Source of the DNA: Anaerolineales bacterium
Lineage (GTDB): Bacteria > Chloroflexota > Anaerolineae > Anaerolineales > Villigracilaceae
NCBI GenBank assembly: GCA_019187665.1
Contig: JABARH010000010.1
Location: 310,001 to 374,000 of the forward strand
Length of the DNA: 64,000 nucleotides
Reading direction: 5' to 3'
Shown here piece by piece: positions 7,825 through 18,640 of the stretch. The position numbers and the translations under genes were made by a program. Under the pieces are notes generated by a model, which made no database searches, had not been told where the DNA came from, and was given only the letters and a program-made list of their open reading frames with translations. Each line of letters begins with the position of its first letter. Within the stretch, counting starts at the first letter, position 1.

Positions 7825-8406
7825 ATGCCTACCGCCATCCTCTCCGTTCACGATAAAACTGGAATTATCGAATTCGCCAAATCGCTCACTGACCTTGGCT
7901 GGACTCTCCTCGCCTCAGGCGGGACCTCGAACCTGCTCCGCCAAAATAACATTCCCGTCACCGAAGTCGCGGACTACACCCACTCCCCCGAAATCCTCGG
8001 CGGACGAGTCAAGACTCTCCACCCCGCCATCCACGGCGGACTCCTAGCCCGTCCAACCGACGAAGATCATCAGCAACTCCTCAACCTCGGCTGGGATTAC
8101 ATTGACCTCGTCGCCGTCAATCTCTATCCCTTTGAAGAGACCATCGCAAAACCCAACGTCGCCTACGCTGACGCCATCGAGAACATAGACATCGGCGGCG
8201 TCACCCTCATTCGCGCCGCGGCAAAGAATCATGAACGTGTAACACTGGTTTGTGATCCCGCTGATTACAATGCCGTTCTCGCAGAAATCCGTTCTGGAGG
8301 TATCAGCTCACAAACCCGCGCCAAGCTCGCCGTCAAAGGCTTCGCCTCAACCGCTCGCTACGACACTGCCATCCATGCCTATTTGAGACAACAAACCAAA
8401 GCCTAA
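7825..8406 (+). CDS. purH: IMP cyclohydrolase (stand-alone N-terminal domain of PurH)
   Basis: Closes the ring of FAICAR to IMP, the last step of the pathway. 193 residues, an MGS-like domain only: AILSVHDKTGIIEFAKSL at the start, LASGGTSNLL, GGRVKTLHPAIHGGLL and IDIGGVTLIRAAAKN. The start at 7825 follows AAAGGAATT, and the longer open frame upstream runs through repeat sequence and purN. It complements the transformylase gene at 5916, so together they replace bifunctional PurH. Confidence 0.94.
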   Translation: MPTAILSVHDKTGIIEFAKSLTDLGWTLLASGGTSNLLRQNNIPVTEVADYTHSPEILGGRVKTLHPAIHGGLLARPTDEDHQQLLNLGWDYIDLVAVNLYPFEETIAKPNVAYADAIENIDIGGVTLIRAAAKNHERVTLVCDPADYNAVLAEIRSGGISSQTRAKLAVKGFASTARYDTAIHAYLRQQTKA

Positions 8407-8580
8407 ATCCGTTTTGTCCGTTTCTATCCGTGAGTCCGTGACAAAGTCCGTTTATCAACCATCCGTTGACCACATCCGCTATCCATTTCAACAATCCGCT
8501 TTCACTATCCGTGCATCTGTTCCCAATCCGTTGAGAATATCCGTTTATCCGTTTGCGAAGCATCCGTTAACCAAATCCGC
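8406..8580 (+). repeat. ATCCG array between purH (cyclohydrolase) and guaB
   Basis: The longest non-coding array: about 14 ATCCG/GTCCG cores in 175 bp. It opens with the third copy of the shared block (ATCCGTTTTGTCCGTTTC, then TATCCGTGAGTCCGTGAC). Apart from a ribosome site near 8588-8594 (AAAGGAA), I see no promoter or terminator in this gap. Confidence 0.92.
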
Positions 8581-8601
8581 TTTACCCGAAAGGAATCCTA
8601 A

Positions 8602-10086
8602 ATGAACGAAGAACTTTTCAACCGCTACGACTCCCTCACCTTTGACGATATATTAATCGTCCCTGGCTACACCGAAGTATTGCCCAACGAAACAGACATC
8701 AAAGTTCAACTTACGCCAACCATTCAACTTAATATCCCCATCCTCTCCGCCGCAATGGATACTGTTACCGAAGCGCGGCTTGCCATTGCATTAGCCCGCG
8801 AAGGCGGCATGGGCATCATCCACCGCAACATGCCGCCCGAAGCCCAAGCCGCCGAAGTGGAAAAAGTTAAGCGTTCGCAATCGGGCATGATTGTTGAACC
8901 CATCAGTTTACAACCCGATGCGCCGCTCCGCGAAGCCGAAGAGATCATGTCCACTTATCATATCAGCGGCGTGCCAATCACCAATGAAAGCGGAAAAATT
9001 GTCGGCATCCTCACTAATCGAGACATCCGTTTTATCGAAGCGTCCGATTACAGCCTGCCCGTCAGCCAGTTTATGACGAAAGAGGATAAACTCGTCACTG
9101 CTCAGGTTGGCATTTCTCTTGAAGATGCGAAAGCTCTCTTACAAAAACACCGCATCGAAAAACTCCCGCTCGTGGATGAAAACGGAAAACTAAAAGGCTT
9201 GCTCACGGTCAAAGACATTCAAAAAGCCAGAGATTATCCCAACGCCTCAACCGATTCAAAAGGACGCTTGCTCGTCGGCGCGGCAGTTGGCGTGGGCAAA
9301 GATGTTGAAACCCGCGTGGACTTAATGCTCAAAGCGGGCGTAGACGCCGTCACCATTGACACCGCACATGGACATTCCAAAGGCGTACTCGAAGCCATTC
9401 AACGCATAAAACATAACTGGAAAGACCTGCCCGTCATCGCTGGGAACGTGGTCACTGCCGAAGGAACAGAAGCAATGATCAGATTAGGAGTGGACGCGAT
9501 CAAGGTCGGCGTTGGCGCGGGCTCCATCTGCACCACGCGAGTCATCTCTGGCGCGGGTATGCCGCAAATCTCCGCAATCTTTGAATGCGCGCAAGTCGCC
9601 AAGAAACACGGCATCTCCATCATCGCCGATGGCGGAATCAAATTCAGCGGCGATATTGTCAAAGCGATTGTCGCTGGCGGTAACGCGGTCATGCTCGGCA
9701 GTATGCTGGCAGGTCTCGACGAAGCGCCAGGCGAAGTGATGTTATACGAGGGTCGGCGTTTCAAAGAATATCGCGGCATGGGCAGTCTCGGCGCGATGAA
9801 AGGCTACGGCGTGGATCGCTATGCCACAGGTCAAAGCGGAAGCGGCAAACTTGTCCCCGAAGGCATTGAAGGGCGCGTGCCATACAAAGGTATGCTTGGC
9901 GAATATGTTTATCAACTCGTCGGCGGCTTGCGCTCAGGCATGGGTTACGCAGGCGCGGCATCGCTAAAAGATTTGCAAACAAACACACGCCTCACGCGCA
10001 TCACCAACGCTGGCTTGCTTGAAAGTCACCCGCATGATGTTATCATTACGAAAGAAGCGCCAAACTATCAACTGAGTCAACGATAA
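8602..10086 (+). CDS. guaB: IMP dehydrogenase
   Basis: Oxidises IMP to XMP with NAD, the first step toward GMP. 494 residues: catalytic barrel interrupted by two CBS domains at about 95-210 ([20 protein letters not shown], then [19 protein letters not shown]). Catalytic Cys310 lies in [13 protein letters not shown], and the flap follows in [12 protein letters not shown]. Good ribosome site (GAAAGGAAT) before the ATG. purB follows after 3 nt. No repeat insertion in the coding region. Confidence 0.98.
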   Translation: MNEELFNRYDSLTFDDILIVPGYTEVLPNETDIKVQLTPTIQLNIPILSAAMDTVTEARLAIALAREGGMGIIHRNMPPEAQAAEVEKVKRSQSGMIVEPISLQPDAPLREAEEIMSTYHISGVPITNESGKIVGILTNRDIRFIEASDYSLPVSQFMTKEDKLVTAQVGISLEDAKALLQKHRIEKLPLVDENGKLKGLLTVKDIQKARDYPNASTDSKGRLLVGAAVGVGKDVETRVDLMLKAGVDAVTIDTAHGHSKGVLEAIQRIKHNWKDLPVIAGNVVTAEGTEAMIRLGVDAIKVGVGAGSICTTRVISGAGMPQISAIFECAQVAKKHGISIIADGGIKFSGDIVKAIVAGGNAVMLGSMLAGLDEAPGEVMLYEGRRFKEYRGMGSLGAMKGYGVDRYATGQSGSGKLVPEGIEGRVPYKGMLGEYVYQLVGGLRSGMGYAGAASLKDLQTNTRLTRITNAGLLESHPHDVIITKEAPNYQLSQR

Positions 10087-10089
10087 AAC

Positions 10090-11469
10090 ATGAGCCTACA
10101 TCTTCTTTCCCCGCTGGATGGACGTTACGCAGAAACTACTGCGCCCTTAATGGATTACTTCTCCGAATTTGCGTTCCTGCGCGATCGAGTGCGCGTCGAA
10201 CTTAACTTTTTGCTGGCTCTCTCCAAAACGGGCTTAATTCGCCCTTTGAGCAATTTTGAAACCGCCCAGCTAGAAACGATTCAAAATAAATTTTCATTCG
10301 CCGATGCGGAATCAATTCTCGCTTACGAAAAAAAGACCAGACACGACGTCAAAGCGATTGAATATTTCATTCAAAGCAAGTTGAATTTCAAACCAGTGGA
10401 ATTGCAAGGCGACGCAAAATCGCTTCAAGAATTAATCCCGTGGATTCATTTCGGCTTGACTTCCGAAGATACCAACAGCATCGGTCAAGCCATTGCTTTG
10501 AGAGAATCGCGCGATAAAGTAATTCTGCCCGCGCTCGATTCGCTCATTGATGCGCTCAGCGATATGGCGCTGGATTACAAAGCCACGCCGATGCTCGCGC
10601 GCACGCACGGTCAATTTGCCGTGCCCACCACGTTAGGGAAAGAAATCGCCATCTACATTGCCCGCCTGAGAAAGATTTCAGACGATCTCTCCGCTTTCCG
10701 ATTTGAAGCCAAACTGACGGGCGCAGTCGGCAACTTCAACGCCTTGCAAGCCGCCGTCCCACAAGTGGATTGGATCGCTTTCAGCCAAAAATTCGTCTCC
10801 AGCTTTGATCTTGAACCCAACCTGCTCACCACGCAAATTCTGCCCTACGATAATTGGGTGCGCTATTTTGACTTGATTCGTCTGGCTAATTCCGTGTTGA
10901 TTGACCTTGCTCAAGATATGTGGCGTTACATCAGCGACGGCTATTTGAAGCAAGCCGTCATCGCTGGCGAAGTTGGCTCATCTACCATGCCGCAAAAGGT
11001 GAATCCAATTGACTTTGAAAATGCCGAAGGCAACCTCGGCGTAGCCAACTCGCTCTTCACACATTACGCCCAAAAACTGACGGTCTCGCGCCTGCAAAGA
11101 GATTTATCCGATTCAACCGTCCGCCGCACGTTCGGCTCGGCGTTAGGTCACAGCCTGATTGCCTGGACCAACTTCCAGCGTGGAATGCGGCGCATTACTC
11201 CCGATGAGGAAAAACTCAAAGCGGAATTAAATGCCCATTGGGAAGTCATATCCGAAGGCGCGCAAACCATCCTGCGCGCTGTTGGAAAATCCGATGCGTA
11301 TGAAACATTGAAAGAAAAAACGCGCGGACAAGTTTTAACAGAATCAGATTACAAAGCTTGGTGCAATTCAATTGACGTGGATGATGCGACACGCGAAAAG
11401 CTGAAAGCCCTTTCGCCTGAAAGTTATATCGGGCTGGCCGTCACTCTAACCGAAAAACTCACGGGGTGA
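10090..11469 (+). CDS. purB: Adenylosuccinate lyase
   Basis: Cleaves SAICAR to AICAR and adenylosuccinate to AMP. 459 residues, matching the longer enterobacterial-type PurB. Seen: LSPLDGRYAETTAPL at the N-terminus, TSEDTNSIGQAIAL, LARTHGQFAVPTTLGKE, and the fumarase-superfamily signature SSTMPQKVNPIDFENAEGN. Last gene of the purine operon. The next + strand gene begins 258 bp later, after a tRNA on the opposite strand. Confidence 0.97.
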   Translation: MSLHLLSPLDGRYAETTAPLMDYFSEFAFLRDRVRVELNFLLALSKTGLIRPLSNFETAQLETIQNKFSFADAESILAYEKKTRHDVKAIEYFIQSKLNFKPVELQGDAKSLQELIPWIHFGLTSEDTNSIGQAIALRESRDKVILPALDSLIDALSDMALDYKATPMLARTHGQFAVPTTLGKEIAIYIARLRKISDDLSAFRFEAKLTGAVGNFNALQAAVPQVDWIAFSQKFVSSFDLEPNLLTTQILPYDNWVRYFDLIRLANSVLIDLAQDMWRYISDGYLKQAVIAGEVGSSTMPQKVNPIDFENAEGNLGVANSLFTHYAQKLTVSRLQRDLSDSTVRRTFGSALGHSLIAWTNFQRGMRRITPDEEKLKAELNAHWEVISEGAQTILRAVGKSDAYETLKEKTRGQVLTESDYKAWCNSIDVDDATREKLKALSPESYIGLAVTLTEKLTG

Positions 11470-11502
11470 GTCCCTCTTTCATTATGACCCACTAAAAAAA
11501 GA

Positions 11503-11578
11503 TGGCGCCCCCGGCGGGGGTCGAACCCACAACCTACTGATTCGAAGTCAGGCACTCTGTCCATTGAGCTACGGGGGC
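11503..11578 (-). tRNA. tRNA-Arg (anticodon TCG)
   Basis: On the minus strand a perfect 7-bp acceptor stem (GCCCCCG with CGGGGGC), D-arm AGCTCAATGGACAGAGT, anticodon loop CTTCGAA and T-arm GTGGG-TTCGACC-CCCGC are visible. CCA is encoded at 11505-11503. Discriminator base is G. Confidence 0.96.
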
Positions 11579-11587
11579 GTGACGCAA

Positions 11588-11596
11588 ATTATACCA
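11588..11596 (-). promoter_or_regulatory. Extended -10 promoter of tRNA-Arg(TCG)
   Basis: Minus strand reads TGGTATAATTTGCG, a consensus TATAAT with upstream TGG, about 10 nt before the tRNA 5' end. No clear -35. Similar GGTATAAT cores appear near 19945, 24708 and 42734. Confidence 0.6.
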
Positions 11597-11727
11597 AACG
11601 CCGCGCCGCCCGGCGGGCGACATGGTTTGCGAGCGCGCCTTCGTAGCCGAGAAAATCCCTCCGCGTTGCCTTGCCACGCACCCCAAAGAACCGTAGAATT
11701 CAAGCATCTCTCTCTCAAGGATAGGCC

Positions 11728-12698
<971 letters not shown>

Positions 12699-12702
<4 letters not shown>

Positions 12703-14024
12703 AATACGGCCGCCTGTTGATCCTGCTTCTGTGCGCGATCGGGCTGGCCGGCACACTGATCACCGGCGCCGCGCTCTACTCGCGTCTGCTCTACCTGGGC
12801 GCGCTGATAACGCTGACCTCCCTCACACTCACGCGCCTGGGCATTCTCGGCCTGCGCGTGGAACGACGCGTCCGCTTGTCACGCGTCAGTGTGGGCGACG
12901 TGTTCGAGGAACGCTACGAGGTGATCAACGATGGACGCTTCACGACCCTCTGGGCGGAAGTGATCAACGGGACGGACCTGCCGGGCGCAGCCGGGTCGCG
13001 CCTGCTGACGCGCGTGGGCGGGCGGCAAACTCGCTCGTACCGTGCCCGCACCTGGATCACGCGCCGCGGGCGCTTTTCCCTCGGCCCCACCACGCTCGTC
13101 ACCGGCGATCCCTTTGGCCTGTTCCGCGCGCAGCGAATTTTTCCCGCAGAGGCCTCGCTGGTCGCGCTGCCTTCCATTTTTCCCATCCACTCCTTTCCAT
13201 ATTTGCCCGGCCTGTTGCACGGCGGGCGCGTCATCAGCCGCAAGGCTATAGACATCACCTCGCATGCCTCTTCCGTGCGCGAGTATGCCACAGGCGACCC
13301 ACTCAAGCGGATCCACTGGCCCACCACCGCGCGGCGCGGCGAATTGATGGTGAAGGAGTTTGACCGCGACCCACAGACCGAGATCTGGTTGTTTCTCGAC
13401 CTGCAATCCAACGTACATTACGAAAAAAAATACAACGAGATCGCCAGGGGAAACCCGGACCAGTGGATGCTGGGCCGCCGCCCTGCATTCCGCCTGCCTC
13501 CCTCCACGCTCGAATATTCCATCAGTATTGCCGCATCGCTGGCGCATTATTTCCTTGCGCAAAAGCGCGCCGTCGGCTTTGCCTGCGCGGGCGGGCGCGC
13601 CTACACACTGCTTCCCGCCGAACGCGGCGAGCGGCAGGAAGCCAAAATTCTGGAGACCCTGGCCTATCTCGAAGGCGACGGTTACACCTCCATCGCCGCG
13701 CTCGCGTCCATGCAGGCCGCGCATCTATCATCGGGAAGCGGAGTCGCGCTTATCACGCCTTCCGTCCGCAAGGAATTACTCGTCGCTGTGGATGAACTCG
13801 TGCGCCGCCATTTACGCCCGGCCGTGATCCTGCTCATGGCTGAATCATTCGGCGGCAACCTGCCCGGCAGCGACTCGCTCGTGCGCGCTCTCACGGAGCG
13901 CGGCGTTCCGCTCCTGCCGGTCTATTGCGACTCCGACCTGGCCCAAACCTTTTCCGACTTTTCAAAACGCGCACCCACTCAGGAAACCTCTTCATGGCAG
14001 TCACAATTCACACCCTCGATCTAA
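12699..14024 (+). CDS. DUF58 domain membrane protein
   Basis: 441 residues. Two hydrophobic segments near residues 4-24 and 30-50 anchor the protein, followed by a beta-rich part and the DUF58 signature EYATGDPLKRIHWPTTARRG near 190-210. The rest looks VWA-like (EIWLFLDLQSNV, AVILLMAESFGG). It is coupled to MoxR upstream. Its last 31 nt overlap the start of the next gene. The function of the family is not settled; it is commonly found beside moxR. Confidence 0.9.
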
Positions 14025-14905
14025 ATTTTCAAGGAAAGACCCACGCGATTGCATCCTATTTGATGCGGGACGGCGACGTTGTTGCGCTGGTTGAAAGCGG
14101 ACCCGGCTCGACTCTTCCCGCCCTCGAAGCGGGTCTGTCGTCGCACGGTTTATCCCTGCGCCATGTGACTCACGTCCTGCTGACGCACATCCACCTCGAT
14201 CATGCCGGTGCGGCGGGGCGGTTGGCCGCGTACGGCGCGCAGGTGTATGTGCATCCGCTGGGCGCGCCGCACCTGCTTAACCCGGAAAAACTGATCGCCT
14301 CCGCCACGCGCATCTACGGCGAGCGGATGGAGTCGCTTTGGGGTGAGTTCCTGCCGGTGCCGCAGGATCAACTTCACGTTGTGAATGACGCGCAGGAACT
14401 TGCCGTCGGCAATCTGCGTTTCGTCGCGCTCGCCACGCCGGGCCATGCGGAACATCATCATGCCTATCTGCTTGAAGATATTTGCTTCAGCGGCGACGTG
14501 GGCGGCGTGCGCATCCCCGGCTATCCCTATTTGCGAGTCCCAATGCCGCCGCCCGAATTGCACATCGAAAAGTGGCGCGCCACGTTGAAACGATTGCGCG
14601 AACAAAAATTTTCGCGCATCGCGCCGACTCATTTTGGAATCTATGACGACCCCGTTTGGCAGTTGCATGAAGTGGAAAAGAATCTCGATGCCGCAGAGCG
14701 CTGGCTCAAACAGACCATGCCCTCCGATCCTCCCGTGGAAGAATTGCGCGCCAGTTTCACTGCATGGATGGAAGAGGAGGCCCGCCAGCAGGGACTCGAT
14801 GCCGACGTGATTAAAGCCTACGAACTTGCCAATCCGCTCGGCATGAGCGCGGATGGATTGCAGAGGTATTGGAAGAAAGTCGTCAACACATCAGGAAGCG
14901 GATAA
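13994..14905 (+). CDS. MBL-fold metallohydrolase
   Basis: 303 residues from the ATG at 13994, which follows AGGAAACC. The frame is open further upstream to 13925, but that part is DUF58 sequence in another frame. Metal ligands: LLTHIHLDHAG near 55-62 (HxHxDH), GHAEHHHAYL, CFSGDVGG and TPTHFGIYD. A helical C-terminal region of about 80 residues follows. Probably a glyoxalase II-like hydrolase; the substrate is unknown. Its stop is followed by two CGGAT cores (AAGCGGATAAGCGGATGA). Confidence 0.85.
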   Translation: MAVTIHTLDLNFQGKTHAIASYLMRDGDVVALVESGPGSTLPALEAGLSSHGLSLRHVTHVLLTHIHLDHAGAAGRLAAYGAQVYVHPLGAPHLLNPEKLIASATRIYGERMESLWGEFLPVPQDQLHVVNDAQELAVGNLRFVALATPGHAEHHHAYLLEDICFSGDVGGVRIPGYPYLRVPMPPPELHIEKWRATLKRLREQKFSRIAPTHFGIYDDPVWQLHEVEKNLDAAERWLKQTMPSDPPVEELRASFTAWMEEEARQQGLDADVIKAYELANPLGMSADGLQRYWKKVVNTSGSG

Positions 14906-14941
14906 GCGGATGACCTTATCAGGGGTAGATTCGTCATGTCA

Positions 14942-14972
14942 GCCCCATAACTTCGTCACTATGGGGCATTTT
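14942..14972 (+). terminator. Rho-independent terminator after the MBL gene
   Basis: Stem GCCCCATA / TATGGGGC with a 10-nt loop, followed by ATTTTG. Confidence 0.75.
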
Positions 14973-15008
14973 GCCTGCATGATATACTTTTGGCGAAAAA
15001 TCAAATCT

Positions 15009-15070
15009 AACCGCTAAGACTGCGGAGATCGCAAAGAAATTTCTTTGCGCGCTTTGCGTGCTTCGCGGTA
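15009..15070. repeat. Palindromic repeat upstream of argF
   Basis: Outer arms AACCGC and GCGGTAA enclose a perfect 20-bp palindrome at 15030-15049 (CGCAAAGAAA / TTTCTTTGCG) and a further CTTTGCGTGCTT. This looks like an interspersed palindromic element of the ACCGC-AAAG type. It ends 23 bp before argF and could fold in the leader. Confidence 0.6.
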
Positions 15071-15093
15071 AAAATTCTCAAGGAGCCTTTTTC

Positions 15094-16020
15094 ATGAAAG
15101 ACTTTCTCGCGATTTCGGATTACACGCCTGCGGAAATCCAGGATTTATTGGACCTGGCCGTAAAGCTGAAAGAAGAGTACTTCAAGAAAGGCAACCAGCC
15201 GCTCTTCAAGGGCAGGGTGTTGGGCATGATCTTCCAGAAACCCAGCCTGCGCACGCGCGTTTCATTTGATATGGCGATGCGACACTGCGGCGGCGACGCG
15301 CTCTACCTCTCCCCGAATGAGATCGGATTGGGCAAGCGCGAATCCATCGCGGATGTGGCGCGCGTCCTGTCGGGATATGTGCAGGCGCTCATGGCGCGTG
15401 TCTTTGAGCATGAACACGTGCTGGAACTTGCAAAATGGTCGAGCATTCCCGTGGTCAACGGCTTGAGCGATTACAACCATCCCTGCCAGGGCATGGCGGA
15501 CGCGTTGACCATCATCGAAAAATTCGGCAGAAGCGCAAAGGGATTGAATATCAGTTATGTCGGCGACGGCAACAACGTCACGGTTTCGCTGATGCACATC
15601 TCCGCGCTTCTCGGCTGGAATGTGACAGTGGGGACGCCTGAAGGCTACGACATGAATCCCAAAGCGGTCGAGATCGCGCAAAAGATCGCAAAGCAGACCG
15701 GCAGTACGCTGACCTTCGTGCGCGATCCGCACGCGGCGGTGCAGGGCGCGCATGTCATCTACACCGATACCTGGACCTCGATGGGGCAGGAGGAGGAAAC
15801 CGCCAAGCGCGAGAAGATCTTCCCGCCATATCAGGTCAATGCAAAACTGGTCGCTGAAGCGGATAAGGATGTGATCGTGATGCACTGCCTGCCCGCCCAC
15901 CGCAACCACGAGCTGACCGATGAGGTCGCCGACGGTCCGCATTCGGTGATCTTCCCGCAGGCGCACAACCGCCTCCACGCCCAGAAGGCGATTTTGGCAA
16001 GACTCTTCGGCGTGGCGTAA
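15094..16020 (+). CDS. argF: Ornithine carbamoyltransferase
   Basis: Makes citrulline from ornithine and carbamoyl phosphate. 308 residues from the ATG at 15094, which has AAGGAG upstream; the 36-nt longer frame is palindromic repeat. Motifs: carbamoyl-phosphate site KPSLRTRVSF near 49-58, DYNHPCQGMADALT near 130, GDGNNV, and HCLPAHR near 265. No other arginine gene is adjacent. rocD next door shares ornithine as substrate. Confidence 0.95.
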   Translation: MKDFLAISDYTPAEIQDLLDLAVKLKEEYFKKGNQPLFKGRVLGMIFQKPSLRTRVSFDMAMRHCGGDALYLSPNEIGLGKRESIADVARVLSGYVQALMARVFEHEHVLELAKWSSIPVVNGLSDYNHPCQGMADALTIIEKFGRSAKGLNISYVGDGNNVTVSLMHISALLGWNVTVGTPEGYDMNPKAVEIAQKIAKQTGSTLTFVRDPHAAVQGAHVIYTDTWTSMGQEEETAKREKIFPPYQVNAKLVAEADKDVIVMHCLPAHRNHELTDEVADGPHSVIFPQAHNRLHAQKAILARLFGVA

Positions 16021-16080
16021 CAAACAGAAACAGAAAATGGGAATCGAGGATGAATCACGCCTCGCTCCCCATCCATCCAA

Positions 16081-16172
16081 CATCGAACATCGAACATCGA
16101 ATAACGACTATCGAATAACGGCTATCGAATAACGGCTATCGAATAACGAATATCGAATATCGAATAACAAAT
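16081..16172 (+). repeat. ATCGAATA-type short tandem repeats
   Basis: About nine irregular copies of ATCGAA(C/T)A plus ACGGCT or ACGACT (for example TATCGAATAACGGC twice in a row) fill most of the argF-rocD gap. The same ATCGAATAT core occurs inside hsdM near 33470-33645. Confidence 0.85.
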
Positions 16173-16183
16173 AACGGAGTCCC

Positions 16184-17386
16184 ATGAACACACACGACTA
16201 CATCAAAATCGAAGAACAATACGGCGCGCACAACTACCATCCGCTCGACGTGGTGATCGAAAAAGCCGAGGGCGTTTGGGTCTATGACGTGGACGGCAAT
16301 AAATTCCTCGATTGCCTGAGCGCGTATTCCGCTGTCAATCAGGGGCACGTGCACCCGGAGATTCTTGCCGCCATGACCGAGCAGGCAAGGAAAGTCACGC
16401 TCACCTCGCGCGCCTTCCGCAACGATCAATTGCCGCTGTTCTACAAGGAGTTTTCCGAGATGAGCGGCTACGACATGTCCCTGCCGATGAACAGCGGCGC
16501 GGAAGCGGTCGAGACGGCGGTGAAACTCGCGCGAAAGTGGGCGTATCGCGTCAAGGGCGTGCCGCGCCATCAAGCCGAGATCATTGTCGCTTCGGGAAAT
16601 TTTCACGGGCGCACCACCACCATCGTTTCGTTTTCCACCGAGCCGCTTTATCGCGATGACTTCGGTCCGTTCACGCCCGGCTTCGTGGTCGTCAACTATG
16701 GCGACGCGGGCGCGATCGAAAAAGCGATCAACGCCAACACCGCCGCCGTGATGGTCGAACCGATCCAGGGCGAGGCGGGCGTCATCATCCCGCCGAAGGG
16801 ATACCTTAAACAGATTTCTGAAATTTGTAAAAAGAACAATGTGCTGTTGATTGCCGATGAGATTCAAACCGGTCTCGGGCGGACGGGAAAATTGTTTGCC
16901 AGTCACCACGAGGATGTCCGCCCGGACGTGGTCATCGTCGGGAAGGCGCTTTCGGGCGGCTTTTACCCCATCTCCGCCGTCCTTGCCGACAAACCCATCC
17001 TGGGACTCTTTCAACCCGGCGAACACGGCTCAACGTTTGGCGGGAATCCGCTGGCGGCGGCCATTGCCCGCGCCTCGCTGCGCGTGATCCGCGAAGAAAA
17101 ATTATCCGAGCGGGCGCACGAACTTGGCACATATTTTGTCGAACAACTGGCTGAAATTCCCAGCCCGCACGTCAAGGAAGTGCGCGGACGCGGACTCTTG
17201 ATCGGCGTGGAGTTGAAGCCGGAGGCTGGAGGCGCGCGCCGTTTCTGCGAGGCATTGAAAGGAAAAGGCATCCTCGCCAAAGAGACGCACGATAACGTCA
17301 TCCGTTTTGCGCCGCCGCTCGTGATTGAAAAAGAAACCATTGACTGGGCGCTTCCGTCCATTCGCGCTGTGTTGAACATGGCCTGA
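16184..17386 (+). CDS. rocD: Ornithine-oxo-acid transaminase
   Basis: PLP enzyme converting ornithine to glutamate semialdehyde. 400 residues: substrate loop [20 protein letters not shown] near 30-55, PLP-phosphate site [17 protein letters not shown], Asp in [16 protein letters not shown], Schiff-base Lys in [17 protein letters not shown], and [11 protein letters not shown]. The match is closer to ornithine aminotransferase than to ArgD, and placement after argF fits. A strong terminator follows. Confidence 0.93.
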   Translation: MNTHDYIKIEEQYGAHNYHPLDVVIEKAEGVWVYDVDGNKFLDCLSAYSAVNQGHVHPEILAAMTEQARKVTLTSRAFRNDQLPLFYKEFSEMSGYDMSLPMNSGAEAVETAVKLARKWAYRVKGVPRHQAEIIVASGNFHGRTTTIVSFSTEPLYRDDFGPFTPGFVVVNYGDAGAIEKAINANTAAVMVEPIQGEAGVIIPPKGYLKQISEICKKNNVLLIADEIQTGLGRTGKLFASHHEDVRPDVVIVGKALSGGFYPISAVLADKPILGLFQPGEHGSTFGGNPLAAAIARASLRVIREEKLSERAHELGTYFVEQLAEIPSPHVKEVRGRGLLIGVELKPEAGGARRFCEALKGKGILAKETHDNVIRFAPPLVIEKETIDWALPSIRAVLNMA

Positions 17387-17394
17387 TGATTCCA

Positions 17395-17428
17395 GAAACC
17401 AGGTTTTCAAAGAGCCTGGTTTCTTTTC
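17395..17428 (+). terminator. Terminator after rocD
   Basis: Perfect 9-bp stem GAAACCAGG / CCTGGTTTC, loop of 11 nt, then TTTTC. Confidence 0.85.
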
Positions 17429-17435
17429 TATGGGC

Positions 17436-17516
17436 CTTACGCAAAACGTTGTGCAGGACGCGTTCTCTCGCGCGCCAGGCGAACCGGCGGCGTTCGAGAA
17501 TGCCAATATGCGTAAG
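17436..17516. repeat. Diverged MITE-like element with CTTACGCA ends
   Basis: Terminal inverted repeats CTTACGCA and TGCGTAAG enclose 65 bp with GCGTTCTC and CGAGAATGCC parts. It resembles the elements at 24826 and 28960 at its ends but not inside. Confidence 0.6.
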
Positions 17517-17536
17517 CCCGGTTCGAAAGAGGCAAC

Positions 17537-18640
17537 ATGAATATCTGCATTCCAAAAGAACGACGACCATTCGAATATCGCGTGGGGCTTTCCCCGGCCG
17601 GCGTGGAAATTCTGACCCGCCTCGGCCATCAGACCTACATTGAGCATGAAGCAGGAATGGGCGGAGGCTTCGCGGATAGTGAATACGAGAAGGCTGGGGC
17701 GCGCATCGTCTACTCCGGTGAGGAAGCCTATGGCCGCGCCGACTTGCTGCTTAAGATCGCGCGCCCGCTCAAGGAGGAATTGGAGTGGCTGCGTCCCGGC
17801 TGTGCGATGATGGGATTTCTTCATCTCGCCTCCGCGCGCGGAGACAAACTGGATGTGCTGCTCGAAAAAAAAGTGACTGCCATCGCCTACGAACAGATCC
17901 GTCTCCCGGACGGCGCTCACCCGGTACTGCGCGTGTTCAGCCAGATGTGCGGCGCGATGACGGCGCAGATCGCGGCGCGCTATCTGCAAAATAACTGGGG
18001 CGGTAAAGGCATTCTATTGGGCGGTGTGCCGGGCGTTCCGCCGGCCGAGGTGGCCATCCTCGGCGCGGGGACGGTTGGCACCTACGCCGCGCAGGCCTTT
18101 CGCGGCCTCGGCGCGCATGTGATCGTGCTAGACAGCGATTTGACCGCCCTCCAGAAATTGACCGACCGTATGCCCGGCCTCTCCACCATGATCGCCACAA
18201 AACGAAACATCGAGCGGGTCGCCTCTTTTGTGGATGTGCTGGTGGGCGCGGTCCTTGTGCCGGGCGAGCGTACGCCCACACTCGTGACGCGCGAGACGGC
18301 GCGCTCCATGAAGCCGCGCTCGGTGATCATTGACATAGATATTGACGAGGGCGGCTGTGTGGAGACCGCGCGCCCCACTGTTCACGACAACCCGGCCTAT
18401 GTGGAAGAAGGCGTGATCCATTATTGCGTGCCGAACATCACCGGTGTGGCTGGGCGCACCGCCACCCACGCCTTCATCAACGCCGCCATGCCTTTCATCA
18501 TTGAGGTCGCCCAACACGGCGCGGCCCAGGCCATGCAGCGAAACCCGGCCATCGAATGCGCGGTCAATACCCATGCGGGGCAGCTGCTCCACCTCCACCG
18601 CCTGATCGTCAGCAAGGAGGCGGAAGATGGTAGTGAATAA
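17537..18640 (+). CDS. Alanine dehydrogenase / PNT-family protein
   Basis: 367 residues. The N-terminal half has ICIPKERRPFEYRVGLSPAG, the nucleotide-binding half has VAILGAGTVGTYAAQAFRGL near 175-195, then IDIDIDEGGCVETARPTVHD and HYCVPNITGVAGRTATHAF, all typical of NAD-dependent alanine dehydrogenases and the related transhydrogenase alpha subunit. Alanine dehydrogenase interconverts alanine with pyruvate and ammonia. The stop overlaps the next gene by 14 nt. The sequence is somewhat diverged, so another amino acid could be the substrate. Confidence 0.82.
   Translation: MNICIPKERRPFEYRVGLSPAGVEILTRLGHQTYIEHEAGMGGGFADSEYEKAGARIVYSGEEAYGRADLLLKIARPLKEELEWLRPGCAMMGFLHLASARGDKLDVLLEKKVTAIAYEQIRLPDGAHPVLRVFSQMCGAMTAQIAARYLQNNWGGKGILLGGVPGVPPAEVAILGAGTVGTYAAQAFRGLGAHVIVLDSDLTALQKLTDRMPGLSTMIATKRNIERVASFVDVLVGAVLVPGERTPTLVTRETARSMKPRSVIIDIDIDEGGCVETARPTVHDNPAYVEEGVIHYCVPNITGVAGRTATHAFINAAMPFIIEVAQHGAAQAMQRNPAIECAVNTHAGQLLHLHRLIVSKEAEDGSE

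Noticed and set aside
5916-8406. PurH split by a sequencing frameshift
   Set aside because: The halves are in reversed order with purN between them and have their own starts, so it is a real gene arrangement.
12879-13724. Long minus-strand frames across moxR/DUF58 and other GC-rich genes
   Set aside because: They are shadows of well-supported genes on the other strand, with no family motifs.
15058-15093. Earlier start for argF
   Set aside because: Those codons lie in a palindromic repeat, and AAGGAG precedes the ATG at 15094.
16081-16172. Integron or CRISPR-like direct repeats
   Set aside because: Units are short and irregular, with no integrase or cas gene.
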